Source of the DNA: an uncultured Elusimicrobium sp.
GTDB lineage: Bacteria; Elusimicrobiota; Elusimicrobia; Elusimicrobiales; Elusimicrobiaceae
Direction: 5' to 3'
Length of the DNA: 21,713 bases
Assembly (NCBI GenBank): GCA_937891135.1
Contig: CALAFB010000043.1
Span: forward strand, 1-21,713
Part shown: positions 1 through 8,097 of the stretch, piece after piece
Numbering within the stretch: position 1 is the stretch's first letter
How the letters are laid out: each line of letters begins with the position of its first letter
Position numbers and translations under genes: made by a program
The notes under the pieces: generated by a model
Told to the model about the DNA's origin: nothing
The model's input: the letters and a program-made list of their open reading frames with translations, nothing else
Database searches by the model: none

Positions 1-102
1 CTTACCGTTAAAATCTACCAAAAAAAAAAAACGCGTCAAGCCTTTTAAAATGAACTGCCAACAACAACGGCAAAAATACAGAAAATACCACCCATAAAAA
101 AG

Positions 103-108
103 TATAAT
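103..108 (+). promoter_or_regulatory. candidate -10 box of the cdsA operon
   Basis: A perfect TATAAT lies 8 nt upstream of the ATG at 116. No convincing -35 hexamer is visible around 80-85, and no SD lies before either possible cdsA start. If the box is used, transcription would begin at about 115-116 and the message would be almost leaderless. The rest of 1-102 holds a 12-A run (20-31) and no gene that I can see. Confidence 0.35.
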
Positions 109-115
109 GTTATAT

Positions 116-943
116 ATGCTATTACCTAGAATTTTAACCGCCCTGGTGGGCATTCCGTTAATTATCGCCGCGATTCATTTTGGCGGCATTGTCTATATGG
201 CATTTGTCGGCTGTGTGATTTTGCTGTGCTTGTATGAATACAGCCTGGTACTTACCGCCGGGAAACGCCCCGTACATACTGTTTCTTTAATGTTATGGGG
301 GTTCGTCATGGGGGCAGTAGCCCTGTTGGGCCGTTCCCACCCGGAAGGGCTGACGCTGCCCGACAACCTCTATCCGCTAGCCATTAGTGCGGTGCTCGTC
401 GGCATATTAGTATTTGAAATTTTAACCCCCAAACGCAGTTGGGAACGCGTGTGCAATACATTTACGGGCGTGTTTTTAATCCCGTGGTCTTTGGCCCATT
501 TAATTAACATCCGCGATATTGCTAATTACGGCGAATACTTGACCTTATTTATGATTGTAACCGTATGGGTTAGCGACACAGGTGCCTATTTTTCCGGCCG
601 GTTTTTAGGACGGCATAAACTCAATAAAGAAGTCTCCCCCAAGAAAACGTGGGAAGGTGCCATTGGCGGAACGCTCTTAGCCGTAGGCGGCGCGGTCGTG
701 ATGCGCAATTTGTTTTTACCGTGGATGACCCTACAAACCTCCGTATGGTTGGGGCTATTGGTAGCGGTGATTGGGCAACTCTCCGACTTAGCCGAATCCG
801 TCATTAAACGCTCTACCGGCGTGAAAGATTCATCCAACTTGCTGCCCGGGCACGGCGGGTTTTTGGACCGTTTTGATTCTTATTTATTACTGGCCCCCGT
901 ATTTTATTACGTGTGCATCTACGCATTAAAATTGAAAATATGA
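116..943 (+). CDS. cdsA: phosphatidate cytidylyltransferase (CDP-diglyceride synthase)
   Basis: CdsA makes CDP-diacylglycerol from phosphatidic acid and CTP in the inner membrane, the precursor of all bacterial glycerophospholipids. The protein is hydrophobic throughout with about eight membrane segments. Near its C-terminus it carries the CTP_transf_1 signature: S-V-I-K-R-S-T-G-V-K-D-S-S, then L-P-G-H-G-G and D-R-F-D. I chose the start at 116 (MLLPRILTAL) because CdsA proteins usually begin shortly before an R-I-x-T-A motif; an in-frame ATG at 107 would add three residues. Neither has an SD. The stop overlaps the dxr start (ATGA at 940-943), so translation is probably coupled. It is the first gene of the five-gene plus-strand operon. 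Function is secure; the exact start is not. Confidence 0.93.
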   Translation: MLLPRILTALVGIPLIIAAIHFGGIVYMAFVGCVILLCLYEYSLVLTAGKRPVHTVSLMLWGFVMGAVALLGRSHPEGLTLPDNLYPLAISAVLVGILVFEILTPKRSWERVCNTFTGVFLIPWSLAHLINIRDIANYGEYLTLFMIVTVWVSDTGAYFSGRFLGRHKLNKEVSPKKTWEGAIGGTLLAVGGAVVMRNLFLPWMTLQTSVWLGLLVAVIGQLSDLAESVIKRSTGVKDSSNLLPGHGGFLDRFDSYLLLAPVFYYVCIYALKLKI

Positions 944-2139
944 AAAATATTGTGATTTTAGGTTCTACCGGGTCTATCGGTACGTCGGCGTTGGATGTTA
1001 TCGGACGGCTGGGGCCTGCCTATCAAGTACTGGCATTATCTGCCAATAACAATACGGATTTATTTTTAAAACAAATCCATACGTTTCGCCCGCGTTTTGC
1101 GGCGGTACTCAACCCGGCCTCTTACGAAAAACTCAAAGACCAACTACCGGAAGGCACGCAGTTGTTGCCGCCGGAAATTGACAGTTTGATGTTTATGGCC
1201 GCGTTGCCGTCTGCCGATTTGGTGGTAAACGGCGTGGTGGGGGCCGTAGGTTTTCGCCCGCTCGTGGCCGCTATCAAGGCCGGGAAAACCATTGCGCTTG
1301 CCAACAAAGAACCTATGGTTATGGCGGGTAAAACACTCATGCAAGAATGTGAACGCTGGCAAGCGGCTATCATTCCGGTAGACAGCGAACCTTCCGCCAT
1401 TTTCCAATGCTTAAGCGGCATGGCCGATGAACATACCTATAACCAAATTGCTCCCGTCATTTCTCGCGTGTTTTTAACCGCGTCCGGCGGGCCGTTTGCC
1501 AAGCGCGAAGGGTCTTTAGAGGACGTAACCCCCGCCGAGGCGTTAAATCATCCGCGCTGGAAAATGGGTAAAAAAATTACGGTGGATTCGTCTACCTTAA
1601 TGAACAAGGGCTTTGAAGCCATTGAAATTATGAACCTGTTTAACTTACCCGAAGAAAAAGTGCAGATTGTCATTCATCCACAATCTATTGTTCATTCGGC
1701 AGTAGAATTTAACGATGGGGCCATTATGGCCCAACTAGGCGAGCCCGATATGCGCGTACCGATTCAGTATGCCATTACATATCCGCTTCGCGCGCCGAGC
1801 CCGGTTAAAAAATTAAACCTATTTGAAACGGCTAAACTAGAGTTTTTCAAGCCGGATTTAGACCGCTTTGTGTGTTTGGATTTAGCCCTGGCAGCCGCCC
1901 GTGCGGGCGGCGTTACGCCTGCGGTGCTCAGTGCCGCGGACGAAATTGCCGTTCAAGCGTTTTTAGACGGGAAAATCAAATTTACCGATATTTCTAAACT
2001 TATCTATACTACGCTACGCAAAGTGCCCGCCACAGGCGGCGTAGCCACCATTAACCAGGCCTTAGAGGCCGACACGTGGGCACGCGAACAAGCCACCGCT
2101 ATCTTAAACGAAGGTACGTATAAAGGCGCTGTTTTATAA
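940..2139 (+). CDS. dxr: 1-deoxy-D-xylulose 5-phosphate reductoisomerase
   Basis: Dxr (IspC) converts DXP to MEP with NADPH and a divalent metal, the first committed step of the MEP isoprenoid pathway in the cytosol. At 399 aa it has the usual length. The N-terminal NADPH motif GSTGSIG is at residues 8-14. The metal-binding region has VDSE (147-150) and the second acidic pair in MNKGFEAIE (E226, E229). The H-P-R-W loop (H204) and IHPQS are also present. The start at 940 was chosen over an upstream ATG at 913 because MKNIVILGSTGSIG matches the family N-terminus and gives the ATGA overlap with cdsA. One oddity: the residue after DSE is proline (P151), where the family normally has histidine; ANKEP likewise replaces the common ANKES. 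All other signatures look intact, so I expect an active enzyme. Confidence 0.95.
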   Translation: MKNIVILGSTGSIGTSALDVIGRLGPAYQVLALSANNNTDLFLKQIHTFRPRFAAVLNPASYEKLKDQLPEGTQLLPPEIDSLMFMAALPSADLVVNGVVGAVGFRPLVAAIKAGKTIALANKEPMVMAGKTLMQECERWQAAIIPVDSEPSAIFQCLSGMADEHTYNQIAPVISRVFLTASGGPFAKREGSLEDVTPAEALNHPRWKMGKKITVDSSTLMNKGFEAIEIMNLFNLPEEKVQIVIHPQSIVHSAVEFNDGAIMAQLGEPDMRVPIQYAITYPLRAPSPVKKLNLFETAKLEFFKPDLDRFVCLDLALAAARAGGVTPAVLSAADEIAVQAFLDGKIKFTDISKLIYTTLRKVPATGGVATINQALEADTWAREQATAILNEGTYKGAVL

Positions 2140-2148
2140 GGAGAGTGT

Positions 2149-3252
2149 ATGTTGTTATCTGTATTAGCCGTATTAGTAGTATTAAGCCCCATTGTCATTA
2201 TCCACGAGTTTGGGCACTTTCTGGCGTGCCGCCTGACGGGGATTCGCGTGAAAGAATTTTCGTTTGGGTTTGGCAAAATCTTGTGGCACAAGAAAAAAGG
2301 CGATACCGATTACCAAATCCGCGCCATTCCGTTTGGCGGATTTGTGGAACCGGCTGGCCCCATGTTTCACCCCGAAAATGCCAAAGAATCCCCCAAGCCC
2401 TATGAATTTGCCGCTAAACCGTGGTATGCCAAATTTTTTATGGTGGTAAACGGAGCATTGTTTAACTATGTGTTGGCAGCTATCATTTTTAGTGTACTGG
2501 TATTTACGCAGGGTGTACCACAGACAGACCCTGAAAAACTACCCGCTACGGTAGGCAGTATTGCCGAAGGATATCCGGCTGAAAAACTGGATTTAAAAGA
2601 AGGCGACACTATTACAGCCGTGAACGGGAAACCTGTAACCAACTGGAAGGAACTTTCCGACGCGTTGCAAGCCCGCACCGGGGATTTAACGCTGGACTAT
2701 ACACACGGTACACAAACCCACACCGCCACCGTTAAAGAAGTAGATTTTGACCCGGCACACCCGCAAACCTTAGGGGTGCAAGTGCTACCCGTCTACGAAA
2801 AAGTAGCGTGGTGGAAAGCCATTGGCGAAGGCATATACCAATGCTATTATTGGACGAAATTGTCACTAGTATCTATCGGTAAAAGTTTTTCCCAAAAGAA
2901 AGCCCCGGAACTGGCCGGGCCGATTGGTATTGTTAACATCATTCACCAAGCCGCACATAGCAACTGGGTCAATTTTGTGTTTTTAATCGGGCTATTGTCG
3001 GTAGCAGTCGGGATGTTTAACTTATTCCCCATCCCGATATTAGACGGCGGCTATGCACTTGTTTATTTATGGGAAGGGCTTACGCATAAATTACCTACGG
3101 AAAAAATGCTCACTCGTGCTGCCAATGTAGGGCTGGGAATCTTAGTGCTATTGGTTGTCTATGCGTCGTATTCGGACATTAAACGTATTTTCTTTAAATC
3201 TAAACCGGCTGCCGTAGAAACAACCCAAGAGGAACAACATGTACAAAAGTAG
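2149..3252 (+). CDS. rseP: RIP metalloprotease, RseP/site-2 protease family (M50B)
   Basis: This is an intramembrane zinc protease that cuts single-pass membrane proteins, such as anti-sigma factors or remnant signal peptides, inside the bilayer. The first transmembrane helix carries the zinc motif HEFGH (residues 19-23). A PDZ domain spans roughly 134-200 (GSIAEGYPAEKLDLKEGD, then VNGKPV). The second catalytic motif, NLFPIPILDGG, with the metal-ligand Asp in LDG (298-300), lies in a C-terminal membrane helix. The 367-aa length suits a family member with one PDZ domain; E. coli RseP has two. AAGGAG precedes the ATG. The gene sits 9 nt after dxr and overlaps ispG by 14 nt. Its substrate cannot be told from this window. 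Confidence 0.93.
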   Translation: MLLSVLAVLVVLSPIVIIHEFGHFLACRLTGIRVKEFSFGFGKILWHKKKGDTDYQIRAIPFGGFVEPAGPMFHPENAKESPKPYEFAAKPWYAKFFMVVNGALFNYVLAAIIFSVLVFTQGVPQTDPEKLPATVGSIAEGYPAEKLDLKEGDTITAVNGKPVTNWKELSDALQARTGDLTLDYTHGTQTHTATVKEVDFDPAHPQTLGVQVLPVYEKVAWWKAIGEGIYQCYYWTKLSLVSIGKSFSQKKAPELAGPIGIVNIIHQAAHSNWVNFVFLIGLLSVAVGMFNLFPIPILDGGYALVYLWEGLTHKLPTEKMLTRAANVGLGILVLLVVYASYSDIKRIFFKSKPAAVETTQEEQHVQK

Positions 3253-4324
3253 AGAAGTCAAAGTAGGCCCGTTTACGTTAGGAACCGGGCACCCCGTACG
3301 CGTGCAAAGTATGTGCAATACCGACACGCGCGACGCCGCAAAAACTGCCGCCCAAATTAACGCGCTGGAAGAAGCCGGCTGCGAAATTAACCGCGTAGCC
3401 GTGCCCGATATGCAAGCAGCGCATGCCCTGGGGGAAATCAAAAAGCACATTCACACCCCCCTCGTAGCGGACATCCATTTTGATTATAAACTGGCCTTGG
3501 AGGCCATTAAACAAGGCGTAGACAAAGTACGCATTAACCCCGGCAACATTGGCGCGGTGGAGAACACCAAAGCTGTCGTAAAAGCCGCGCAAGATAACGG
3601 CGTGGCGTTGCGTATCGGGGTCAATGCCGGAAGCGTTAAGTATCTAAAAAGCGTGCAAGGCAAAATGGAACTTTCCGACGAAAAATGGGCCGAAGTGATG
3701 GTCAACGAAGCCTTGGAACAAGCCAACATTTTAGAGCAGCTCAATTTCAAAAACGTGGTCGTGTCGTTAAAGTCGGACAATTTCCGCCGCACCGTACTTG
3801 CCAACGAACTCTTTGCCAAGCAGAGTGACATCCCGCTGCATATCGGGCTGACCGAAGCGGGTAGTTTTTTAAGCGGTACCGTCAAAAGTGCGGTGGCGTT
3901 AGGGACGCTCTTGCAAAACGGGATCGGGGCCACGATTCGCGTTTCGCTTACCGAGGACCCGCGCTTACAAGTACGCACCGCGTACGAAATTTTAAAAGCA
4001 CTTGGCCTGCGCGAGTATGGGCCGAATTTAATCTCTTGCCCGACGTGCGGACGCACGCAAGTAGACGTAACGGGCACGGTGCACACCTTAGAAGAAAAAA
4101 TTTATAACAACCGCGCCTTGCGCGAAAAAGCCACCGGGCTTAAAATTGCCGTCATGGGCTGCGTAGTCAACGGGCCCGGCGAAGCGCGCGATGCCGACTT
4201 TGGTATTGCGGGCGGCGTGAAAGAAGGGCTTTACTTTGAGCACGGACAAACCATGTTCAAACTTCCGCAAGAACAATGGGTAGAATTTTTAATTGATAAA
4301 ATCCAAACTTGGAAGAAGGACTAA
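3239..4324 (+). CDS. ispG: 4-hydroxy-3-methylbut-2-enyl diphosphate synthase (flavodoxin/ferredoxin type)
   Basis: IspG (GcpE) is the [4Fe-4S] enzyme that reduces and ring-opens MEcPP to HMBPP, the penultimate MEP-pathway step. The TIM-barrel N-terminus contains VRVQSMCNTDT and the segment VADIHFDYKLAL. The cluster ligands are C267 and C270 (SCPTCGRT) and C308 (MGCVVNGPGE), with the conserved Glu at 315 that completes cluster coordination. The 361-aa length matches the short bacterial form without the plant insertion. The start lies inside the rseP 3' end (14-nt overlap), with AGAGGA upstream, which implies translational coupling. With dxr it places two non-adjacent steps of the same pathway in one operon. 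Confidence 0.96.
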   Translation: MYKSREVKVGPFTLGTGHPVRVQSMCNTDTRDAAKTAAQINALEEAGCEINRVAVPDMQAAHALGEIKKHIHTPLVADIHFDYKLALEAIKQGVDKVRINPGNIGAVENTKAVVKAAQDNGVALRIGVNAGSVKYLKSVQGKMELSDEKWAEVMVNEALEQANILEQLNFKNVVVSLKSDNFRRTVLANELFAKQSDIPLHIGLTEAGSFLSGTVKSAVALGTLLQNGIGATIRVSLTEDPRLQVRTAYEILKALGLREYGPNLISCPTCGRTQVDVTGTVHTLEEKIYNNRALREKATGLKIAVMGCVVNGPGEARDADFGIAGGVKEGLYFEHGQTMFKLPQEQWVEFLIDKIQTWKKD

Positions 4325-4327
4325 ACT

Positions 4328-6052
4328 ATGAAACTATCACAATACTATATTCCGACCTTAAAAGAAGCACCCAAAGATGCCGATACGCTCTCGGCCAAAC
4401 TCATGATTCGCGCGGGGCTCGTGCGTAAAGTAGCCAGCGGGCTCTATGAATGGCTGCCGCTGGGGCTAAAGGTGCTTAAAAAAGTAGAAAACATTGTGCG
4501 CGAAGAAATGGACCGCGCCGGCGCGTGCGAAGTGTGGCTTCCCGTCGTGCAGCCCAAAGAATTATGGGAGCAAAGCGGCCGCTGGACGTTTTACGGCAAA
4601 GAACTACTGCGCTTTGAGGACCGCAAAAAAGCCGGGTTTTGTTTCTCCCCCACCGCCGAAGAAGTAATGACCGATTTAGTCAAAAAAGATACCACTTCCT
4701 ACAAACAGCTGCCGTTTTGTTTGTATCAGTTTGGCACAAAATTTAGAGATGAAATCCGCCCCCGCTTTGGCGTCATGCGCGCGCGCGAATTTTACATGAA
4801 AGACGGATATTCGTTCGCCGCTAACGACGAGCAAGCCAACGAGTGGTATCAAAAAATGTATGATGCCTACCAGCGCATTTTTACGCGCTGCGGCTTTGAA
4901 TTTAAGGCCGTGGAAGCAGATACGGGGGCTATCGGCGGGAACTTTTCGCACGAATTTATGGTGCTGGCCGACACGGGCGAGGACGCTATAGCCAACTGCC
5001 CCGCTTGCGGCTACGCGGCCAATACGGAAAAAGCCGAAATCCAAGCCCCGGCGGACATTACCCTTAACCCCGCGGACTTAAAACCCATGGAAAACAAAGC
5101 CACGCCGAAGGTTTACACCGTAGAGGACGTGGCGGAGTTATTGCACGTGCCAACCGCCCAGATTATTAAACTTTTAGTCTTTACCGCCGACGGCAAGCCC
5201 GTAGTGGCCCTGGTGCGCGGCGACCACGAACTCAACGAATTTAAGTTCAAAGCCCTTTTAAAATGCAACGAACTGGAAAAAGCCAGCGAAGAAGTTTACA
5301 CGCAGGTAACGGGCAGTTTTGTGGGCTTTGCGGGCGCGCAAGGGCTCAAAGAGAAAAACCCGAACGTACAAATTTACGCCGATAATTACGTCAAAAATAT
5401 TGTAAACGGCGTTTCCGGCGGCAACGAAAAAGACGTACATACGATTAACGTTACGCCTAAGCGCGATATTAAAGTAGATGTGTATGCCGACCTCAAAATG
5501 GCCTCTGCCGGCGATAAATGCGCGCGCTGCGGGGCTACGTTTAACTTCACGCGCGGCATTGAAGCGGGGCACGTGTTTAAACTGGGCACGAAGTATTCCG
5601 CCGCCATGGGAGCGAATTTCTTGAACGAAAAACAAACATCTGAACCTATGATTATGGGCTGCTACGGCATTGGGATTTCACGCGTGGTGGCGGCTGCCAT
5701 TGAGCAATCGCACGACGAATACGGCATTATCTGGCCCGAGCCGTTAGCCCCGTTTACGGTGGCCCTGGTAGCCATTGATTATGAGTCTAATGCGGATGTT
5801 AAAAAACACGCAGATGAAATTTGCGCCGCCTTAGAAGCTAAAGGCATTTCCGTTTTATTAGACGACCGCAACGAACGCCCCGGCATTAAGTTTAAAGATA
5901 TGGACCTTATCGGCCTGCCGCACCGCTTGGTAATCAGCAGCCGCACGGTGGCCGACGGCCAATGCGAATATAAGAACCGCCGCGAGAAAGATTCCGTTCG
6001 GTGGAGTTTAAGTGAGGCCGTAGAGAAATTGAGTAAAATTGTGAAGAAATAA
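4328..6052 (+). CDS. proS: proline--tRNA ligase, bacterial type with editing domain
   Basis: ProRS charges tRNA-Pro. The 574-aa protein has the bacterial ProS architecture. Class II motif 1 is around residues 37-70 (SGLYEWLPLGLKVLKK). Motif 2 is FRDEIRPRFGVMRAREFYM at about 139-157. A YbaK-like INS editing domain, which hydrolyses Ala-tRNA-Pro, occupies about 230-385. Motif 3 is GCYGIGISRVVAA near 444-456. The C-terminal anticodon-binding domain follows (GISVLLDDRNERPGIKFKDMDLIG). Paired CPAC (224-227) and CARC (398-401) look like a structural metal site flanking the insertion. It starts 3 nt after ispG with AAGGA upstream and is the last gene of the operon; a convergent prepilin gene ends 5 nt beyond it. 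Confidence 0.97.
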   Translation: MKLSQYYIPTLKEAPKDADTLSAKLMIRAGLVRKVASGLYEWLPLGLKVLKKVENIVREEMDRAGACEVWLPVVQPKELWEQSGRWTFYGKELLRFEDRKKAGFCFSPTAEEVMTDLVKKDTTSYKQLPFCLYQFGTKFRDEIRPRFGVMRAREFYMKDGYSFAANDEQANEWYQKMYDAYQRIFTRCGFEFKAVEADTGAIGGNFSHEFMVLADTGEDAIANCPACGYAANTEKAEIQAPADITLNPADLKPMENKATPKVYTVEDVAELLHVPTAQIIKLLVFTADGKPVVALVRGDHELNEFKFKALLKCNELEKASEEVYTQVTGSFVGFAGAQGLKEKNPNVQIYADNYVKNIVNGVSGGNEKDVHTINVTPKRDIKVDVYADLKMASAGDKCARCGATFNFTRGIEAGHVFKLGTKYSAAMGANFLNEKQTSEPMIMGCYGIGISRVVAAAIEQSHDEYGIIWPEPLAPFTVALVAIDYESNADVKKHADEICAALEAKGISVLLDDRNERPGIKFKDMDLIGLPHRLVISSRTVADGQCEYKNRREKDSVRWSLSEAVEKLSKIVKK

Positions 6053-6057
6053 AAATT

Positions 6058-6606
6058 CTAGTAATAGCCCCACCATTTGGTGGGGCTATGTTTAACCAAA
6101 TTTCCAACTAATTGCTCCACTAAATTGCAATATCCCGTAGATGGTTCTCCAGACTCTTCTGGCCAGTCGATACATTCCCATTTCCAAGATTTTGGCATAT
6201 TCGTCTGACGTTCATAAGTTAAACTTACCATCCCATTTACTAAACTAGTGCTAATGCTAAGATATCCGCCATCATTCCCTTCCCATGTAGCAGAAATGTT
6301 TTGTTCCGGCAAGTCAATATCTAATGCGGTTCCCGGAAATAACTGAATATATGAATTTTCTTTAGGGCTGTCATGCTCTAACGCATAGACATCCATCGCT
6401 CCTGCTAATGTTTTCATGGATGTGATAACATGTATTAGCTTCGCTTTTTTAACGGCTTTTTGGTATTGCGGCAACGCCACCGCCGCCAATATACCAATGA
6501 TAAGCACTACCACTAAGAGTTCTATAAGTGTAAAACCCTTAGGTAAACGGCAAGATCCTAAAATGAATTTAGGATGATTACTTACTACTTGATGTTGATT
6601 TTTCAT
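6058..6606 (-). CDS. type IV prepilin-like protein 1
   Basis: This is a 182-aa protein with a prepilin-type N-terminal cleavage/methylation domain. A charged leader ends in PKG (residues 22-24), followed by FTLIELLVVV with the invariant Glu at mature position 5 (E29). A hydrophobic helix of about 20 residues follows, ending near ALPQYQKAV. The peptidase PilD would cut between G24 and F25. The rest is a globular domain with two cysteines near the C-terminus (WEC, GYC), a typical position for the disulfide-bounded D-region of pilins. It is likely a pilin or pseudopilin of a type IV pilus or type II-like assembly, but which one is not visible. AAAGGAGACTT precedes the ATG and lies in the structured leader. 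The mature N-terminal helix is nearly identical to the two other prepilins here; the C-termini are unrelated by eye. Confidence 0.85.
   Translation of the reverse strand: MKNQHQVVSNHPKFILGSCRLPKGFTLIELLVVVLIIGILAAVALPQYQKAVKKAKLIHVITSMKTLAGAMDVYALEHDSPKENSYIQLFPGTALDIDLPEQNISATWEGNDGGYLSISTSLVNGMVSLTYERQTNMPKSWKWECIDWPEESGEPSTGYCNLVEQLVGNLVKHSPTKWWGYY
6064..6089. terminator. bidirectional terminator-like hairpin between proS and the prepilin gene
   Basis: A perfect 11-bp stem (ATAGCCCCACC / GGTGGGGCTAT) encloses a 4-nt loop. On the plus strand it is followed by GTTTAACC, a weak T tract. On the minus strand it is followed by TACTAGAATTTTTATT. It overlaps the last codons of the minus-strand prepilin gene (KWWGYY-stop), so coding and termination share the same bases. 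Confidence 0.6.
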
Positions 6607-6864
6607 ATTAAGTCTCCTTTAGTCAATTACAATTTACCCGCTTGGAGACCTAACAAAAACGGTCCGCATTACTCAAGCATAATGTCTTACCTAAATAACA
6701 CAGCCGTGGCCTGCCACTTTCTCAAATGACAAACACTCGACACAAAATAATGGGTTTCGAAGGGTCCATTACTTTGCACCTCAAACGACTATTTTTGGCG
6801 ACATTATGGCTTACAAAAAGCTATCCGTATTCCACATACGGTTCCAAAAACAGATAAAATTGTA
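6607..6864 (-). promoter_or_regulatory. structured pilin leader RNA, copy A
   Basis: One of four related 5' leaders. Read on the minus strand it starts TACAATTTTATCTG (6864 downward). A hairpin CCGTAT/ATACGG follows. The outer stem pairs the minus-strand arm at 6808-6800 (CATAATGTC) with 6686-6678 (GACATTATG). Inside are a long hairpin with a CTTCGAAAC loop, a second hairpin, and the conserved CGGCTG (6706-6701). Downstream lie GGACCGTTTTTG (6665-6654), an anti-SD GTCTCC (6649-6644) complementary to the SD GGAGAC (6617-6612), and GGTAAATTGTA (6638-6628), complementary to the transcript 5' end. The stems are read directly from the sequence; the regulatory role is inferred. Confidence 0.75.
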
Positions 6865-6869
6865 TCTAT

Positions 6870-6898
6870 AGTATAGTAAAAAGGCTGGTAAAAAACCA
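6870..6898 (-). promoter_or_regulatory. promoter of prepilin 1 leader
   Basis: On the minus strand the -10 is TATACT (6875-6870), exactly 5 nt before the invariant TACAATTTT, as in the other three leader copies. The -35 position (6898-6893, TGGTTT) is poor and falls inside the lpxK terminator hairpin. Confidence 0.55.
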
Positions 6899-6907
6899 GC
6901 CTTTTTT
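6879..6907. terminator. lpxK rho-independent terminator
   Basis: The hairpin AAGGCTGGT / ACCAGCCTT has an A-rich loop on the plus strand. Read on the minus strand, downstream of lpxK, the stem is followed by TTTTTAC. The reverse reading also has a T run. It separates lpxK from the downstream prepilin transcription unit on the same strand and overlaps that unit's promoter region. Confidence 0.8.
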
Positions 6908-6928
6908 ATTGTTAAAATTACTTACGGA

Positions 6929-8017
6929 TTATCTCTTTTTAGGATAAAGCACATCCATAAATTTTTGGAACTCTTGTTCCCCCCCGCGGATGTGCAAACT
7001 GACTGAAAGCACATACACATCTTTGGTTAAAATATCGCGCCAGTTATCGGGGAATTTGACAAAGTCCTTAAATGTGGTAATTAACGGCAGCCCCGCGCGG
7101 GTTTCTTCAAACGTACGCAAGTTTTCTTCCGTATAATACTGGTGGTCTGCAAAACGCCATTTTTGCTTGAGCGTAAGCCCTAAGTCCGTTAGCGTACGTT
7201 CAAAACTCTCCGGGTGCCCCAACGCACAGAAACATGCTACCGGGCCTTTAATTTCGCCAAGCGGCACCTGCTTAGTCGTGCAAATATCCATATAATATTC
7301 CGGGCGGTGTTCGCTTTCCAAAATTTCTACCGTGTCATTATAGATACGTACCTGGTCGCGCACGTCTTCCAACTGGCGGGCAGACACTTGGTCACAATGC
7401 GTTAAAATAACCAGGTTTGCGCGTTTAAGCCCGCTAAGCGGTTCGCGCAAAATACCGTAGGGCAGCAGTTCCTTATTGCCAAACGGATTTTTGGCATCTA
7501 CCAGCACAATGTTTGCATCCCGCTTTAAGGCAAAGTGCTGCAGACCGTCATCTAACAAAATAATTTGGCTTTTGAAGCGGCGCAAGGCCTCATTAGCACC
7601 GTCTACGCGGTTAGCGGAAATGACAATCGGTACCTGGAATTTGCTAAGTACGCGGCTCATCATAAACGGCTCATCGCCGGCCAACCGCCAGTCGGCATCC
7701 GGGTTATCATACAAAATGACCGGACCAGCCGCTTTTTGTTGGCGTTTGTACCCGCGCGAAACAATCGCCACGCGCAGCCCTTGTTTGGCGAGTGTGGTGG
7801 CGGCCAGCAGCACTGTAGTGGTTTTGCCCGTGCCTCCGGCCGTTAAATTACCGATACATACCACGCGGGAGTTTACGCTTTGGGCGGTTTTCCACGTGTG
7901 CTCATAAAGCGCGCGGTGCACCCAGGCCCCCACGCCATAGGCTTTGCTGGCCGCTTTTAATACGCCGCGACCGACGATATTTTTTTCCAACTTATTTTTT
8001 AATACCACTAAATCCAT
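6929..8017 (-). CDS. lpxK: tetraacyldisaccharide 4'-kinase (lipid A synthesis)
   Basis: LpxK phosphorylates the 4' position of tetraacyldisaccharide 1-phosphate to give lipid IVA at the cytoplasmic face of the inner membrane. From the chosen start the protein is 362 aa. The family's N-terminal membrane-associated helix is followed by the Walker A motif GNLTAGGTGKT (56-66). LpxK-typical segments then follow: SRGYKR, AGDEPFMMSR, LLDDGLQH, DAKNPFGN and LLPYGILREP. The start at 8017 is preferred over an ATG at 8056 because AGGGG precedes it and the sequence MDLVVLKNKLE fits the family N-terminus. It stands alone, with no other lpx gene nearby, and is divergent from prepilin 2. It implies that the organism makes lipid A. 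Confidence 0.93.
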   Translation of the reverse strand: MDLVVLKNKLEKNIVGRGVLKAASKAYGVGAWVHRALYEHTWKTAQSVNSRVVCIGNLTAGGTGKTTTVLLAATTLAKQGLRVAIVSRGYKRQQKAAGPVILYDNPDADWRLAGDEPFMMSRVLSKFQVPIVISANRVDGANEALRRFKSQIILLDDGLQHFALKRDANIVLVDAKNPFGNKELLPYGILREPLSGLKRANLVILTHCDQVSARQLEDVRDQVRIYNDTVEILESEHRPEYYMDICTTKQVPLGEIKGPVACFCALGHPESFERTLTDLGLTLKQKWRFADHQYYTEENLRTFEETRAGLPLITTFKDFVKFPDNWRDILTKDVYVLSVSLHIRGGEQEFQKFMDVLYPKKR

Positions 8018-8063
8018 AAATTTACCCCTGCTAAAAATGTTTATATATTTTAGCATTTATGGA

Positions 8064-8092
8064 GGACAACAATTTCCCCCTTTTGGTATAAT
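8064..8092 (+). promoter_or_regulatory. promoter of prepilin 2 leader
   Basis: A perfect -10 TATAAT (8087-8092) lies 5 nt upstream of the invariant TACAATTTT start. The 17-nt-spaced -35 (8064-8069, GGACAA) is weak, as for the other leader promoters. The lpxK gene is divergent, starting at 8017. Confidence 0.6.
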
Positions 8093-8097
8093 ATGGA

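Noticed and set aside
3484..4086. 200-codon minus-strand ORF opposite ispG
   Set aside because: It is a shadow of the conserved ispG reading frame, without SD or family features.
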